Shown here piece by piece: positions 59,901 through 62,418 of a stretch of DNA of 64,000 bases. Location of the stretch: positions 902,180 through 966,179 of the forward strand of contig JAQJVL010000291.1 of NCBI GenBank assembly GCA_035578905.1, given 5' to 3'. The notes below the pieces were generated by a model. The model saw nothing but the letters and a program-made list of their open reading frames with translations. It was not told where the DNA came from and made no database searches. The DNA comes from Stictocephala bisonia (Eukaryota > Arthropoda > Insecta > Hemiptera > Membracidae). Within the stretch, counting starts at the first letter, position 1. Each line of letters opens with the position of its first letter. The translations under genes were made by a program, and so were the position numbers.

Positions 59901-62418
59901 TTAGTTATTCTAATTATTTTACTAATATGTTGCCAAGGAGAAGTCGTTAATACTACTGGTCGTGTATGGGTGGGTGGGTGTGTTACTACTGGTTGTGTAT
60001 GGGTGGGTGGTGGGTCAATACTGGTCATGTATGGGTGGGTCAATGCTACTGGTTGTGTATGGGTGGGCGGGTGGGTTAATACTACTGGTCGTGTATGGGT
60101 GGGCGGGTGGGTCAATAATACTGGTCAGAATTGAACAGCCTAACTTACATACGTGAAAAAAAAATACATAATACAAATTTTATTATGTATTTTTTATACA
60201 TAGTCAAATTTGGAATAGCTTAGCTATCTCAGATTTCTTATTTTTACTATATAAAAGTAACTTATTTACTAGAGAACTTAATTTTATTGTTTTATATTTA
60301 TTTGTTATATTAATATATTAATATTTTGTAATGTTGTTCTATGTTCCTCATCTTTTGCTTGAAAAAATGATACGCAACCCAACATATTTACTGTAAGTTA
60401 AGTATTTTTTACAAATTTTAACATAAACCCTTGGATTACTATAAAAAATAGCCTGACACCAAAGAAGAAATGTACTGACGCCTGTAGGGTTAATAGTATG
60501 TTATGTTTATACAAATTTGTTGTTTTGAACAGATTTGACCGTTATTTAAGTAATACTTAGATTGCTTACTGACAAGATATTTAAAATAATAATTTACTTG
60601 CAAAACATGTTTTGTTGGTTCTGTATACCAGACTTATAATTATTTTATCTTAGTCTTTAGTGAAAACATGCCCCAAGAAAGTACCAATGAGTTTCAAGAA
60701 TATGGTACAGTACTATTCCCACAACATATATAACTCTTTCTAAACATAAATATGCTTTTTAACGATTTTAATTTAAAAATTTTTTTTAATTAGCATAACA
60801 CGTGTTGGTATATATATACAGTACAAGTAAAGTCACACAACACAAATTTATTACAATATAAGCACAAAATGCACAAATATATTACAATACAAGTACAAAA
60901 TGCACAAATATTATGGTGGTCTGAGGAAGGTGAACGTGGTTCACTGAAATCAATCACCATAATATTTGTGCATTTTGTACTTGTATTGTGTATGTTTGTG
61001 CATTTTGTGCTTATATTGTAATAAATTTGTGTTGTGTGACGTTTACTTGTACTGTTTAAAATGATGTCTCGGTTTATCTGTAACTTTGTTCATCTGAATC
61101 CCATAAATTTTAGATAAGCAAGACTTTACTGAGTGAAAAAATGCTCCATTTCAAAGAGATAGAGGTTCACTACTTTAAGGCTTTGCTGGCCCAAAATCTG
61201 AATATAAAGAAAAAAGACATGAGAGAGTTCAGGTTTAAGTGATGTGATAAGAAAAATCAGAAACATTAGAAATGAAGAGACAGTGCTGGTGGCTTACCAC
61301 TCTCTGTTTGCCTCACATTTACGATGGCATTGTGGCATTGGGATCCCCTTCAAATAAAAAATAGGCCAAGTCATCCAAAAGAAAACAATTAGAACAATCT
61401 TGTAATGCCCCAAAAAAAGATGGGGCATTACAAGATTCCCCTAATGAGTATCATAAACCACTCGTTTCCTAAAACAAAATCCTAGCTGTAATCGCATTAT
61501 ATATCCCAGAAACCATTATCCTGACTGGCCCAAAATTAAACTCCAAGTGTAAGGTAAAACCAATACAAATACAACATACGCAACAAGAAAAACATTGATC
61601 TGGCCTAACACAGAATCAAAAAGTTAGTAACACACCAATCTCTACAGGATCATTTTTTTACTACCTACTACCCAATAGTATAAAGTCAATCTCAAACAAG
61701 AACAAATTCATTAATACACTCAAGCAATACTTGCTCAATAGACCATATTACACTATTACAGAATTAATAAATGACCATAGATTTTTACACTACAAGTCCC
61801 AGAAGAGCTCACTTCTAGAATCCCCTCTCAAGGGAGAAGATTGACTATTCCCTGATATAACCTGATTTTGCCATAAAAGACAGTGCATGAAAAAAAAAAA
61901 AATTGTTTCATATTTTTAAAATTTAATATAAGGAAATAAAGTGTCGTCATTACTGCCCCATAAACCAACATATTTGAACATTTTGGAAAGCAATGTTTCT
62001 TTACAAACAAAACTATACTTTGGTGTTTAGATGAACCCTTTTATCCTGGGATTATATGCTTGTGAATATTGTTCGAATAAAACTTATTTTTAGTTAAATA
62101 CAGCTAATTTAGATATATGTACTTAGCTGACGATGTATATAACATTTGGCAGATAAATGTATTTCATTTGATTTCAAATATACTCGAGTAAGGCAAATGA
62201 TCTACTTGCCCAGAATCTGGTATAAGAAAGAAGAAAAAAACAGTAGGTTAGGGTAAAGTAACCAAAGTGTATAAAACCTTTTAGAAGCTTTACCATAGAC
62301 TCAAAAGAAATAAGAAAATATTTTTGAATTCATATATTTTGACCACAACTTGTAAAGGTCAATTATTTGTGACATATATATAAATTTCAGGATATCTAAA
62401 GAAATTATTGACATTTAG
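11925..62418 (+). CDS. ABHD12: ABHD12-like lysophosphatidylserine lipase (whole spliced gene)
   Basis: Ten exons join into 1152 nt (383 aa); human ABHD12 is 398 aa. Coding segments: 11925-11989, 13356-13439, 18786-18904, 22667-22769, 25726-25940, 30266-30398, 41098-41215, 45194-45355, 59293-59417, 62391-62418. Order in the protein: a basic cytosolic tail (1-50), a membrane helix (about 51-74), then an alpha/beta hydrolase domain. Visible landmarks are [10 protein letters not shown] after the helix, HGNAG (164-168, oxyanion region), GHSLG (Ser236 nucleophile), HAEDD (Asp322/323) and LGHKFIY (His361). In mammals ABHD12 is an ER-membrane enzyme with a lumenal catalytic domain that hydrolyses lysophosphatidylserine; the same role is inferred here. 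All introns are GT-AG and all phases match. The first and last exons are the least certain. Introns are loaded with transposons, but none interrupts an exon. Confidence 0.9.
11990..13355 (+). other. ABHD12 intron 1
   Basis: Begins GTAAAA and ends TTTTGTTACAG. Apart from a GC-richer patch at about 12340-12610 (CAAATGGCGGC, GGGTCCGCCGGTGCGGAT) that could be a regulatory or promoter-like region, nothing was recognised. Two minus-strand ORFs over that patch have no family resemblance. Confidence 0.5.
13356..13439 (+). CDS. ABHD12: ABHD12 exon 2 (basic cytosolic tail)
   Basis: Acceptor TTGTTACAG/GAGAGG, donor AAAAG/GTAGGC, 84 nt, phase 2 in and phase 2 out. It encodes residues 22-49 and ends [11 protein letters not shown], with the split codon giving Arg. 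A cluster of Lys/Arg directly before the membrane helix matches the basic stretch in the same place in vertebrate ABHD12. An internal in-frame ATG at 13405 could also serve as a start. Confidence 0.75.
14343..14470 (+). repeat. tRNA-derived SINE, degenerate copy
   Basis: Shares with the full copy at 32979-33151 the wording GGCTAAGGCTTCGCACTG, CCAAGGTTTGAATCTCCA (decayed B box), TTGAATAAAGTTCACATACAG and TGACAAGTGAAGTTTT. The A-box half is partly lost and there is no A tail. Confidence 0.75.
16200..16640 (+). repeat. Dispersed repeat, copy 2 of a degenerate family
   Basis: Shares GGCCATAAGAATAACA and ACAGCTGTTCAAAT with 5980-6290. It also has the phrase TGTCAGTTTGTCCTTTATGT...TCATCAGATCATCATGAAATTTTGG, which recurs in looser form at 39570-39640. 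Unclassified. Confidence 0.5.
17883..17965 (+). CDS. ABHD12: Possible alternative first coding exon of ABHD12
   Basis: An ATG-ATG opens [20 protein letters not shown] and runs 27 codons plus two bases to a consensus donor, TGATCA/GTAAGT. The phase (2) is exactly what exon 3 needs, and the joined codon CA+G is Gln. The frame is closed upstream by TAA at 17865. Used as first exon it would swap the basic tail for a hydrophobic segment, giving two adjacent membrane stretches or a signal-peptide-like start. No promoter was identified. Phase agreement alone happens by chance one time in three, so this is only a candidate. Confidence 0.35.
18475..18617. mobile_element. Hairpin MITE
   Basis: Arms of about 58-60 bp face each other: AAAACAAACACTCCAGTAAA at the left end and TTTACTGGAGTGTTTGTTTT at the right. 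The inner stem AATGTGGAACGCTTCACGAT is repeated in inverse, around an A-rich loop. Non-coding. Confidence 0.85.
18786..18904 (+). CDS. ABHD12: ABHD12 exon 3 (membrane anchor)
   Basis: Acceptor TTGTTTCAG/GATATG, donor TTTTG/GTAAGT, 119 nt. It encodes the membrane helix [20 protein letters not shown] (residues 51-70 and on) followed by [10 protein letters not shown]. The latter matches the IQAKLIFLNF block that follows the transmembrane segment in vertebrate ABHD12. A single anchor with a short basic tail suits a lumen-facing ER enzyme. Confidence 0.9.
20272..20566 (+). repeat. 295-bp direct repeat, copy A
   Basis: Starts TAAAGTTTCAATATAATCTG and ends CCCATGATTTGTTATT; repeated at 20919-21212 with a handful of differences. 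The 352 bp between the copies hold a GC-richer patch (about 20570-20680). Confidence 0.9.
20919..21212 (+). repeat. 295-bp direct repeat, copy B
   Basis: Second copy of the block at 20272-20566. The offset is 647 bp. No TG..CA ends, primer-binding site or polypurine tract were seen, so an LTR reading is not supported; a segmental duplication or two copies of one short repeat are simpler. Confidence 0.9.
22667..22769 (+). CDS. ABHD12: ABHD12 exon 4
   Basis: Acceptor AAATGTTTCAG/TGAATA, donor GCTTG/GTAAGT, 103 nt. It encodes [20 protein letters not shown] and ends IGAW. This corresponds to the V-V/I-P-x-x-x-D-x-K-K-P and IGVWH blocks just before the hydrolase core in vertebrate ABHD12. The last codon (Trp) is split with exon 5. 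Confidence 0.9.
22770..25725 (+). other. ABHD12 intron 4
   Basis: Mostly occupied by a piggyBac-like element (23164-24945). The 103-aa plus-strand ORF at 25119-25430 has no recognisable motif and no exon-like borders. Nothing else was recognised. Confidence 0.6.
23164..24945. mobile_element. piggyBac-like element, 1.78 kb, degenerate
   Basis: Left end TTAA/CCCTGGAAGTGCTG, right end CAACGTCAC..TTGGCACTCTTAGAG/TTAA reading outward. TTAA flanks both sides and the ends share the C-C/T-C-T...GTGC pattern of piggyBac-type TIRs, although they are imperfect. Near the right end the minus strand encodes an open acidic N-terminus-like stretch, [20 protein letters not shown] followed by EEDND (about 24530-24440), which may be what is left of a transposase start. 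Confidence 0.6.
25726..25940 (+). CDS. ABHD12: ABHD12 exon 5 (HGNAG oxyanion motif)
   Basis: Acceptor TATTACAG/GCATAT, donor ATAGAG/GTAAGT, 215 nt. It encodes the start of the alpha/beta hydrolase fold: the HILPLKHQ segment, then [20 protein letters not shown] and [10 protein letters not shown]. The HGNAG and DYRG signatures are conserved in ABHD12/ABHD13-type hydrolases, and HGNAG-x-R-x-x-DHRV is particularly ABHD12-like. Confidence 0.97.
26110..27470 (-). mobile_element. CR1/Jockey-type LINE, 5'-truncated
   Basis: Minus-strand translation in several frames gives, in order, a reverse-transcriptase block ([18 protein letters not shown], then [20 protein letters not shown]), MYADDTSL (the YADD box) and [20 protein letters not shown]. 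After these come [18 protein letters not shown] and a C-terminal [15 protein letters not shown]. These are the successive landmarks of the RT, thumb and C-terminal domain in CR1/Jockey-like LINEs. The first catalytic site is damaged: FDC reads FGC and LDYSKAF reads LNYSKGF. The relic ends at its 3' side with TTTCAATTCAATTC (minus strand), likely the element's tail. Several frameshifts; not functional. Confidence 0.9.
27551..27681 (+). repeat. tRNA-derived SINE, copy lacking the B box
   Basis: Reads GCCAGCGTGGTAACTCAGTG then GGCTAAGGCTTCG, after which the segment with the B box is missing. It resumes at AACAGTCGGTACTGCACTTG and ends with the shared AGTTGGCATGTGAAG and an A tail. The deletion removes about 40 bp compared with 32979-33151. 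Confidence 0.85.
27740..27955 (-). pseudogene. LINE reverse-transcriptase C-terminal fragment
   Basis: The minus-strand frame gives [20 protein letters not shown] and [15 protein letters not shown]. This is the 'KVAY.ALF.S...Y...VW....L..LQKRA.R.L' landmark downstream of the RT in CR1/Jockey-like LINEs. It is a short isolated piece next to the larger LINE relic at 26110-27470 and could be a second, overlapping copy. Confidence 0.7.
27945..28025 (+). repeat. 80-bp dispersed repeat, copy 1
   Basis: Shares CCCCAAAGCAGAATAAC, CAGAACTAAAGAGATGG-like and GGTTGCAGAAAGAAATC blocks with 31473-31550. Unclassified. Confidence 0.7.
28132..28648. mobile_element. TIR MITE, 517 bp
   Basis: About 57-bp inverted ends: GTAGTCGTTGTTACTAACTA on the left against GTAGTCATGTTACTAAGTAA read from the right end on the other strand. 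CTGTTCCTTAGA and ATTAATAG are shared further in. A relative that keeps the left half lies at 34368-34745. No transposase sequence was seen; superfamily unknown. Confidence 0.75.
29130..30010. other. Unrecognised stretch with short ORFs on both strands
   Basis: Plus-strand 29423-29611 (62 aa) and minus-strand 29612-30007 (131 aa) are the longest frames. Neither shows a motif I can name. The plus strand reads like decayed coding DNA with many stops (fragments such as [20 protein letters not shown]), so an old transposon gene or processed pseudogene on the plus strand is possible. No exon borders consistent with ABHD12 were found here. Confidence 0.3.
30266..30398 (+). CDS. ABHD12: ABHD12 exon 6 (GHSLG nucleophile elbow)
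   Basis: Acceptor TTTTTGTCATCAG/GATATG, donor CACTGG/GTAAAT, 133 nt. It encodes [20 protein letters not shown] and [12 protein letters not shown]. Ser236 in GHSLG is the catalytic nucleophile, in the same context ([10 protein letters not shown]) as in human ABHD12. The final Gly codon is split with exon 7. Confidence 0.97.
31473..31550 (+). repeat. 80-bp dispersed repeat, copy 2
   Basis: CCCCAAAGCAGAATAAC and GGTTGCAGAAAGAAATCATC match 27945-28025 in order. Confidence 0.7.
31821..32200. mobile_element. hAT-like MITE
   Basis: Ends TAGAGATGGGCAACTGG and, inverted, GAGAGATGGGTAGTTC. The repeated subterminal word GAACTAGTTC occurs on both sides. Short GAGATGGG-type ends are typical of hAT elements. 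A clean 8-bp target duplication could not be confirmed. No coding sequence. Confidence 0.65.
32979..33151 (+). repeat. tRNA-derived SINE, best-preserved copy
   Basis: The head contains an A box, TGGCTCAGTGG (32990-33000), and a B box, GGTTCGAATCC (33034-33044), at tRNA-like spacing; both are RNA polymerase III internal promoter elements. The tRNA-unrelated body (CGGTCGGTACTTCACTCGTT, TTGAATAAAGTTGACGCACA, GGCCTGTAGGCCC) leads to GAGTGAAGTTAT and an A tail of about 20. Three further copies in the window define the family: 14343-14470, 27551-27681 and, on the minus strand, 41826-41987. Confidence 0.92.
34368..34745. mobile_element. Partial relative of the 28132-28648 MITE
   Basis: GTAGTATTGTTACTAACTAA, AGCTTTACGTGGAATCC and the ACCACC-AACATGGA block match the MITE at 28132-28648 in order. 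The right inverted end is missing or decayed. Confidence 0.65.
35141..35433 (+). repeat. 293-bp tandem duplication, unit 1
   Basis: Begins TTGTTGTGTAATTTTATATT. The next 293 bp (35434-35726) repeat it with only a few substitutions, for example ATAATAGAAAACATG against ATAAGAGAAAACACA. Confidence 0.95.
35434..35726 (+). repeat. 293-bp tandem duplication, unit 2
   Basis: Direct head-to-tail copy of the preceding 293 bp, ending CATACATAGCTTGTAAA. The high similarity points to a recent duplication. Confidence 0.95.
36190..36340 (+). pseudogene. LINE endonuclease C-terminal remnant
   Basis: The plus-strand frame gives [20 protein letters not shown] followed by TRIKIKLTP. 'DVR..RGA...SDHYLV..K.K' is the C-terminal signature of APE-type endonucleases in non-LTR retrotransposons; the SDH carries the catalytic His. 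Flanking sequence shows no further intact domain. Confidence 0.7.
36748..37122 (+). other. Open frame of unknown nature beside a hAT-like end
   Basis: A 124-codon plus-strand ORF without a motif I recognise. Its last third overlaps a run of ACTCGA-rich sequence (about 37000-37095) ending CTCGCACACCCCTA. Read on the other strand this is TAGGGGTGTGCGAGTACTTG, which resembles a hAT-type terminal repeat. The ORF may therefore be chance within a decayed element. Confidence 0.3.
38000..38092. mobile_element. Possible hAT-type element end
   Basis: Reads AACCGGTTGAATCGAGAACC then AACCCATCCCTAACAG. Inverted this begins TAGGGATGGGTTGGTTCTCG, similar to hAT ends with repeated GAACC words inside. The other end was not located. 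Confidence 0.4.
38750..39200 (-). pseudogene. LINE reverse-transcriptase C-terminal remnant
   Basis: Minus-strand translation in shifting frames gives [49 protein letters not shown] and EVDCPELS, then [14 protein letters not shown]. This matches the 'VVWSP......RYVAFKLGY....P', 'RR..D..FLYK..NG..DCPEL' series downstream of the RT in Jockey/CR1-type elements. It is frameshifted and incomplete. Confidence 0.8.
39540..39770 (+). repeat. Dispersed repeat, copy 3 (weak)
   Basis: Contains CAATCATCATGAAACATGG, TATCTCTCAGGTAAGGTTTT and a GTATCCGACTGAAG...CTTTAAACTTTCAACGAT block that loosely parallel 16530-16640 and 6230-6290. Confidence 0.45.
41098..41215 (+). CDS. ABHD12: ABHD12 exon 7
   Basis: Acceptor GTATGTTGCAG/AGTAGC, donor TCTCAA/GTAAGT, 118 nt. 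It encodes [20 protein letters not shown] then [12 protein letters not shown] and YPFSQ. This is the helix behind the nucleophile and the 'ILESPFTNI.EE....PFS' strand of the ABHD12 fold. It ends in phase 0. Confidence 0.95.
41826..41987 (-). repeat. tRNA-derived SINE, minus strand, with 16-C run
   Basis: Read on the minus strand it starts GCCGTGGTGGCTCAGTGGAT (A box) and contains CCAAGGTTCGAATCCCC (B box). It then follows the body of the copy at 32979-33151 to GAGTGAAGTTTTTA. A run of 16 G on the element strand (C at 41933-41948) replaces the short GGAGGGC segment, an unusual local expansion. Confidence 0.9.
42470..42710. mobile_element. Palindromic MITE
   Basis: Ends AGATAGGGCATCAGTAAACT and, inverted, AGATAGGGCAATAGCAAACT. 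Inner blocks TCAGTGCCACTGGCACTTTC and its partner GAAAGTGTCAGAAAATTTGA face each other around a centre near 42595. The block ACTGGCACTTTCCTCAGGTG also occurs at about 40658-40677, so pieces of this family are dispersed. Confidence 0.7.
42985..43135 (-). pseudogene. LINE reverse-transcriptase fragment (downstream part)
   Basis: The minus-strand frame gives [20 protein letters not shown] and [20 protein letters not shown]. This is the RT palm: 'QYGF..G..T' followed by 'GVF.DLSKAFD.VDH..LL', which includes the first catalytic Asp. It continues, after the mariner insertion, in 44413-44760. Confidence 0.9.
43320..43690 (+). pseudogene. mariner transposase N-terminal remnant
   Basis: Broken plus-strand frames spell [24 protein letters not shown] and [16 protein letters not shown]. 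This is the mariner N-terminal helix-turn-helix region, where 'HDEERSGRPS..TDELV..VD..V.ENRRFTI..L' is typical. A preceding block, [17 protein letters not shown], is frameshifted. The catalytic DD(34)D part is missing, replaced by the minisatellite and the inverted copy of the left end. Non-functional. Confidence 0.8.
43800..44150 (+). repeat. Minisatellite, about 36-bp unit, 9-10 copies
   Basis: The unit is close to ACCCGCCCACCCATACACGT then ACAGTGGTGATT, with variants (AGAGGTGAATAC, AGTTGATTACC). A run of six C3 blocks (CCCACCCACCC..., 44073-44095) makes the minus strand a strong G-quadruplex candidate. The long overlapping ORFs here on both strands come only from the repeat period being a multiple of three. 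Related units occur at 49868-49942, 59949-60127 and 63427-63715. Confidence 0.95.
44413..44760 (-). pseudogene. LINE reverse-transcriptase fragment (upstream part)
   Basis: The minus-strand frame gives [20 protein letters not shown] then [12 protein letters not shown], and in another frame IQNYRPI. This is the RT entry: '...S.G.D.IP.K.LK......PLT.IIN' and 'NYRPIS'. It directly precedes, in the same orientation, the piece at 42985-43135 on the other side of the mariner. The two were one LINE before the mariner inserted. Confidence 0.85.
45194..45355 (+). CDS. ABHD12: ABHD12 exon 8 (catalytic Asp)
   Basis: Acceptor CCTACTCTTGCAG/ATATTC, donor CAAAAG/GTAAAC, 162 nt, phase 0 at both ends. It encodes [20 protein letters not shown] and [25 protein letters not shown]-x-VVP holds the catalytic acid (Asp322 or Asp323), matching HAEDDPVVPF of human ABHD12. 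Confidence 0.97.
45890..46240. mobile_element. Palindromic MITE arm, left of Harbinger
   Basis: Holds repeated ACAATATAAGCACAAA and AATATACTACAATACAAG words and the block CCACGTTTACCTTCCTCAGA then TTTATAAGGCCTACTA. The latter two recur inverted at about 50900-50985, so this stretch and 50766-51060 face each other across the Harbinger element. Related words recur in the palindrome at 60822-61058. Confidence 0.7.
46810..47645 (+). pseudogene. Harbinger-encoded MADF/BESS DNA-binding protein, frame-broken
   Basis: Exon 1 (46810-46948) encodes a MADF half: [20 protein letters not shown] then [14 protein letters not shown]. An intron (46949-47106, GT-TTTTTTCAG) precedes exon 2, [20 protein letters not shown] and [16 protein letters not shown] domains bind the transposon ends in Harbinger systems and partner the transposase. 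The frame stops at 47247, directly after a 16-bp palindrome. A Ser/Pro-rich linker ([17 protein letters not shown]) continues in the +1 frame. The first frame then resumes at about 47445 with a BESS-like motif, [20 protein letters not shown], ending at TAG 47643. So the domain order MADF-linker-BESS is intact but the frame is not. An extra intron ending TTTACAG at 47445 is an alternative explanation for part of this. Confidence 0.8.
47209..47245. repeat. Perfect 16-bp palindrome at a frame break
   Basis: GTCTGGAGGATCAAAT and its exact inverse ATTTGATCCTCCAGAC flank a 5-base loop (GCAAT). The upstream MADF reading frame ends within two codons of it. Confidence 0.95.
48120..48535. repeat. Head-to-head palindromic array of about 65-bp units
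   Basis: Units built on GTGTAATGTAGTAGCCTATA, GTGCATACTACACTAGCC and GTGTGAACACGA occur about three times in one orientation (right half) and about three times inverted (left half). The turning point lies near the near-palindrome GTATGCACGTGTGCATAC (about 48307-48324). It fills the space between the two convergent Harbinger genes. No coding content. Confidence 0.9.
49018..50643 (-). pseudogene. Harbinger DDE transposase (broken)
   Basis: The best piece (49479-49018) carries [35 protein letters not shown] and [19 protein letters not shown]. These are the DG(K/N)H, SD.G and DEA.PL blocks holding the three catalytic carboxylates of DDE_Tnp_4 transposases. The N-terminal part (50643-50374) has [20 protein letters not shown] and EFHTLL, typical of the family start. 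A middle piece ends [17 protein letters not shown] (about 50010-49945). At exactly that point, where the family continues FPNCIGA.DG, two minisatellite units (49868-49942) intrude. 49480-49860 may be an intron. Several frameshifts; not functional as it stands. Confidence 0.88.
49868..49942 (+). repeat. Minisatellite, two units, inside the transposase gene
   Basis: GACCCACCCGCCTACCCATA then CACGTACAGTGGTATTGACC, followed by a second unit. Same family as 43800-44150. Confidence 0.9.
50766..50843. repeat. 34-bp palindrome (part of palindromic MITE)
   Basis: CAGTACAAGTAAACATCGCA... faces ...TGTGATGTTTACTTGTACTG with one mismatch over 34 bp and a 10-base centre. The same arm sequence, CAGTACAAGTAAA, starts the palindrome at 60822-61058. 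Confidence 0.9.
50850..51070. mobile_element. Palindromic MITE arm, right of Harbinger
   Basis: AGTAGGCCTTATAAATAGAG, TTTTGTGAATTCCTCTGGTG and GGTAAACGTGGTTTGC are the inverse of 46130-46240. TCAATCACCATAATATTTGT is shared with 60945-60970. Harbinger apparently inserted into a pre-existing palindromic element or between two copies. Confidence 0.65.
51380..52390 (-). pseudogene. Tc1/IS630-like DDE transposase, decayed
   Basis: Minus-strand fragments in changing frames: [20 protein letters not shown] followed by [11 protein letters not shown], then [34 protein letters not shown] with [14 protein letters not shown], and a C-terminal [20 protein letters not shown]. These follow the order of the DDE_3 superfamily (first Asp in 'Y.DE.Y.H', second Asp in 'VIDNAPYH'). 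The first Asp reads Glu (MEESY). Many stops and frameshifts. Its start abuts the truncated end of the PWWP LINE at about 52392. TIRs were not identified. Confidence 0.75.
52392..54850 (-). pseudogene. LINE ORF2: endonuclease and reverse transcriptase
   Basis: The endonuclease starts [20 protein letters not shown] and [10 protein letters not shown], continues [48 protein letters not shown] and [12 protein letters not shown], and has SSIDCICTN. These are the N-E-...-GD.N.D blocks of APE endonucleases. The RT part has [45 protein letters not shown] and [14 protein letters not shown]. Frame breaks lie at an imperfect palindrome (about 54652-54693), at a perfect 25-bp palindrome (54467-54521) and at several RT positions. 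The C-terminal domain and 3' UTR are missing. Confidence 0.88.
54467..54521. repeat. Perfect 25-bp palindrome at a frame break
   Basis: The left arm ends ATGTCTAAATGGTCTATTTG and the right arm begins CAAATAGACCATTTAGACAT, with a 5-base loop (TGCCT). On the minus strand the endonuclease frame runs into a stop inside it and resumes one base out of frame on the other side. Confidence 0.95.
54822..56573 (-). pseudogene. LINE ORF1 with N-terminal PWWP domain
   Basis: The ATG at 56573 opens MSDITNQF, then [20 protein letters not shown] and [20 protein letters not shown] followed by FPYQENI. This is a PWWP domain (about residues 8-70) closest in wording to the HDGF/LEDGF type ('GD.V.AK.KGYP.WPA.I', 'FFG...TA', 'LFPY'); the signature reads YRYWP here. 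Family PWWP domains bind H3K36-methylated nucleosomes and DNA. Next come a predicted coiled coil (about 56094-55800: [38 protein letters not shown]) and a C-terminal region with CLTCKNG and [11 protein letters not shown], stopping at 54822. At least three frame breaks (near 56150, 55795 and 55095) divide it. The coiled coil suggests multimer formation as in other LINE ORF1 proteins. Confidence 0.85.
56583..56760 (-). repeat. Three tandem 58-60-bp monomers upstream of ORF1
   Basis: Units start at 56583, 56641 and 56699 and read TATTGTCCAG....ATACAGTTTTTTAAGCCAGG then TTTGCCTGATTCC on the plus strand. Similarity is about 90 percent by eye. They abut the ORF1 start within 10 bp, so they occupy the element's 5' UTR/promoter position. 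Confidence 0.9.
57269..57655 (+). repeat. Left arm of a long inverted repeat
   Basis: About 390 bp here is the inverse of 58490-58876 with moderate divergence. Matching words include AATTTTCAAACTAATTGTA, GTTTAAGAACACGTTTA, ATAATTCAAACA and CTAGACAACATTTC. The outside ends show no clear TIR signature or target duplication. Confidence 0.85.
58156..58490 (-). mobile_element. LINE 3' end with (TTGAA)8 tail
   Basis: The minus-strand frame gives [20 protein letters not shown] then NEYWSKT and a stop, the usual C-terminus of CR1/Jockey-type ORF2 ('..KFK..LK..L...AFY...EFL'). A short 3' UTR with AATAAAG follows, then eight TTGAA units (58156-58195). This tandem pentamer is a plausible LINE tail rather than a random microsatellite. 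It lies in the spacer of the 57269-58876 inverted repeat. Confidence 0.75.
58490..58876 (-). repeat. Right arm of a long inverted repeat
   Basis: Inverse partner of 57269-57655; the spacer is about 835 bp and contains the LINE 3' end. Confidence 0.85.
59293..59417 (+). CDS. ABHD12: ABHD12 exon 9 (catalytic His)
   Basis: Acceptor TGTTTTTTTAG/CTCTAC, donor AGTCAA/GTAGGT, 125 nt, ends in phase 2. It encodes [20 protein letters not shown] and [18 protein letters not shown]. The G-H-K-F-I-Y context gives His361, the counterpart of the catalytic His in LGYRHKYIY of human ABHD12. Reading through the donor gives Lys-stop at once (AAG TAG), so an unspliced form would end only eight residues short. 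Confidence 0.95.
59949..60127 (+). repeat. Minisatellite, about 36-bp unit, five copies
   Basis: Unit TACTACTGGTCGTGTATGGG then TGGGCGGGTGGGTCAA. It is the reverse-complement relative of the array at 43800-44150. The three ORFs over it are artefacts of the repeat. Confidence 0.93.
60822..61058. mobile_element. Palindromic MITE, about 237 bp
   Basis: Left arm CAGTACAAGTAAAGTCACAC, AACACAAATTTATTACAATA, with the exact inverse words at the right end (TGTGACGTTTACTTGTACTG). Inner CACCATAATATTTGTGCATT pairs with AATGCACAAATATTATGGTG. The loop is about 36 bases. Sister sequences flank the Harbinger element (45890-46240, 50766-51070). Confidence 0.9.
61180..61850 (+). pseudogene. LINE C-terminal domain and 3' end
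   Basis: Plus-strand frames give [51 protein letters not shown] and [20 protein letters not shown] followed by [13 protein letters not shown]. These are the post-RT landmarks of CR1/Jockey-type elements ('..AYF.LF.SH..YG...W', 'LQK...R.I', 'L.V..LYI', 'P..IK......F...LK..LL'). The frame breaks at the palindrome 61396-61437. Confidence 0.8.
61396..61437. repeat. Perfect 17-bp palindrome at a frame break
   Basis: AATCTTGTAATGCCCCA and its inverse TGGGGCATTACAAGATT flank an 8-base A-rich loop. The LINE frame upstream hits TAA within the left arm and continues one base shifted after the right arm. Confidence 0.93.
62391..62418 (+). CDS. ABHD12: ABHD12 exon 10 (C-terminus and stop)
   Basis: Acceptor TATAAATTTCAG/GATATC, then ISKEIIDI and TAG. 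The joined codon AA+G is Lys, so the protein ends [14 protein letters not shown]. That fits the 'LP.ILREFL' helix that closes vertebrate ABHD12. The exon is only 28 coding bases and the pyrimidine tract is weak, so it is a best guess; the total length is a multiple of three only because the phases match. Confidence 0.6.

Larger units (their letters stand above)
59418..62390 (+). other. ABHD12 intron 9
   Basis: Holds a minisatellite (59949-60127), a palindromic MITE (60822-61058) and a plus-strand LINE 3' end (61180-61850). A rival terminal exon is possible at 60661-60733 (acceptor TTAGTCTTTAG/TGAAAAC, 24 residues, stop TAA). It gives no similarity to the family's C-terminus and I rank it lower. 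Confidence 0.6.

Noticed and set aside
60661..60733. Terminal exon of ABHD12 at this site
   Set aside because: The phase fits, but the 24 residues do not resemble the family C-terminus, while 62391-62418 gives a fitting short helix. Kept only as an alternative.
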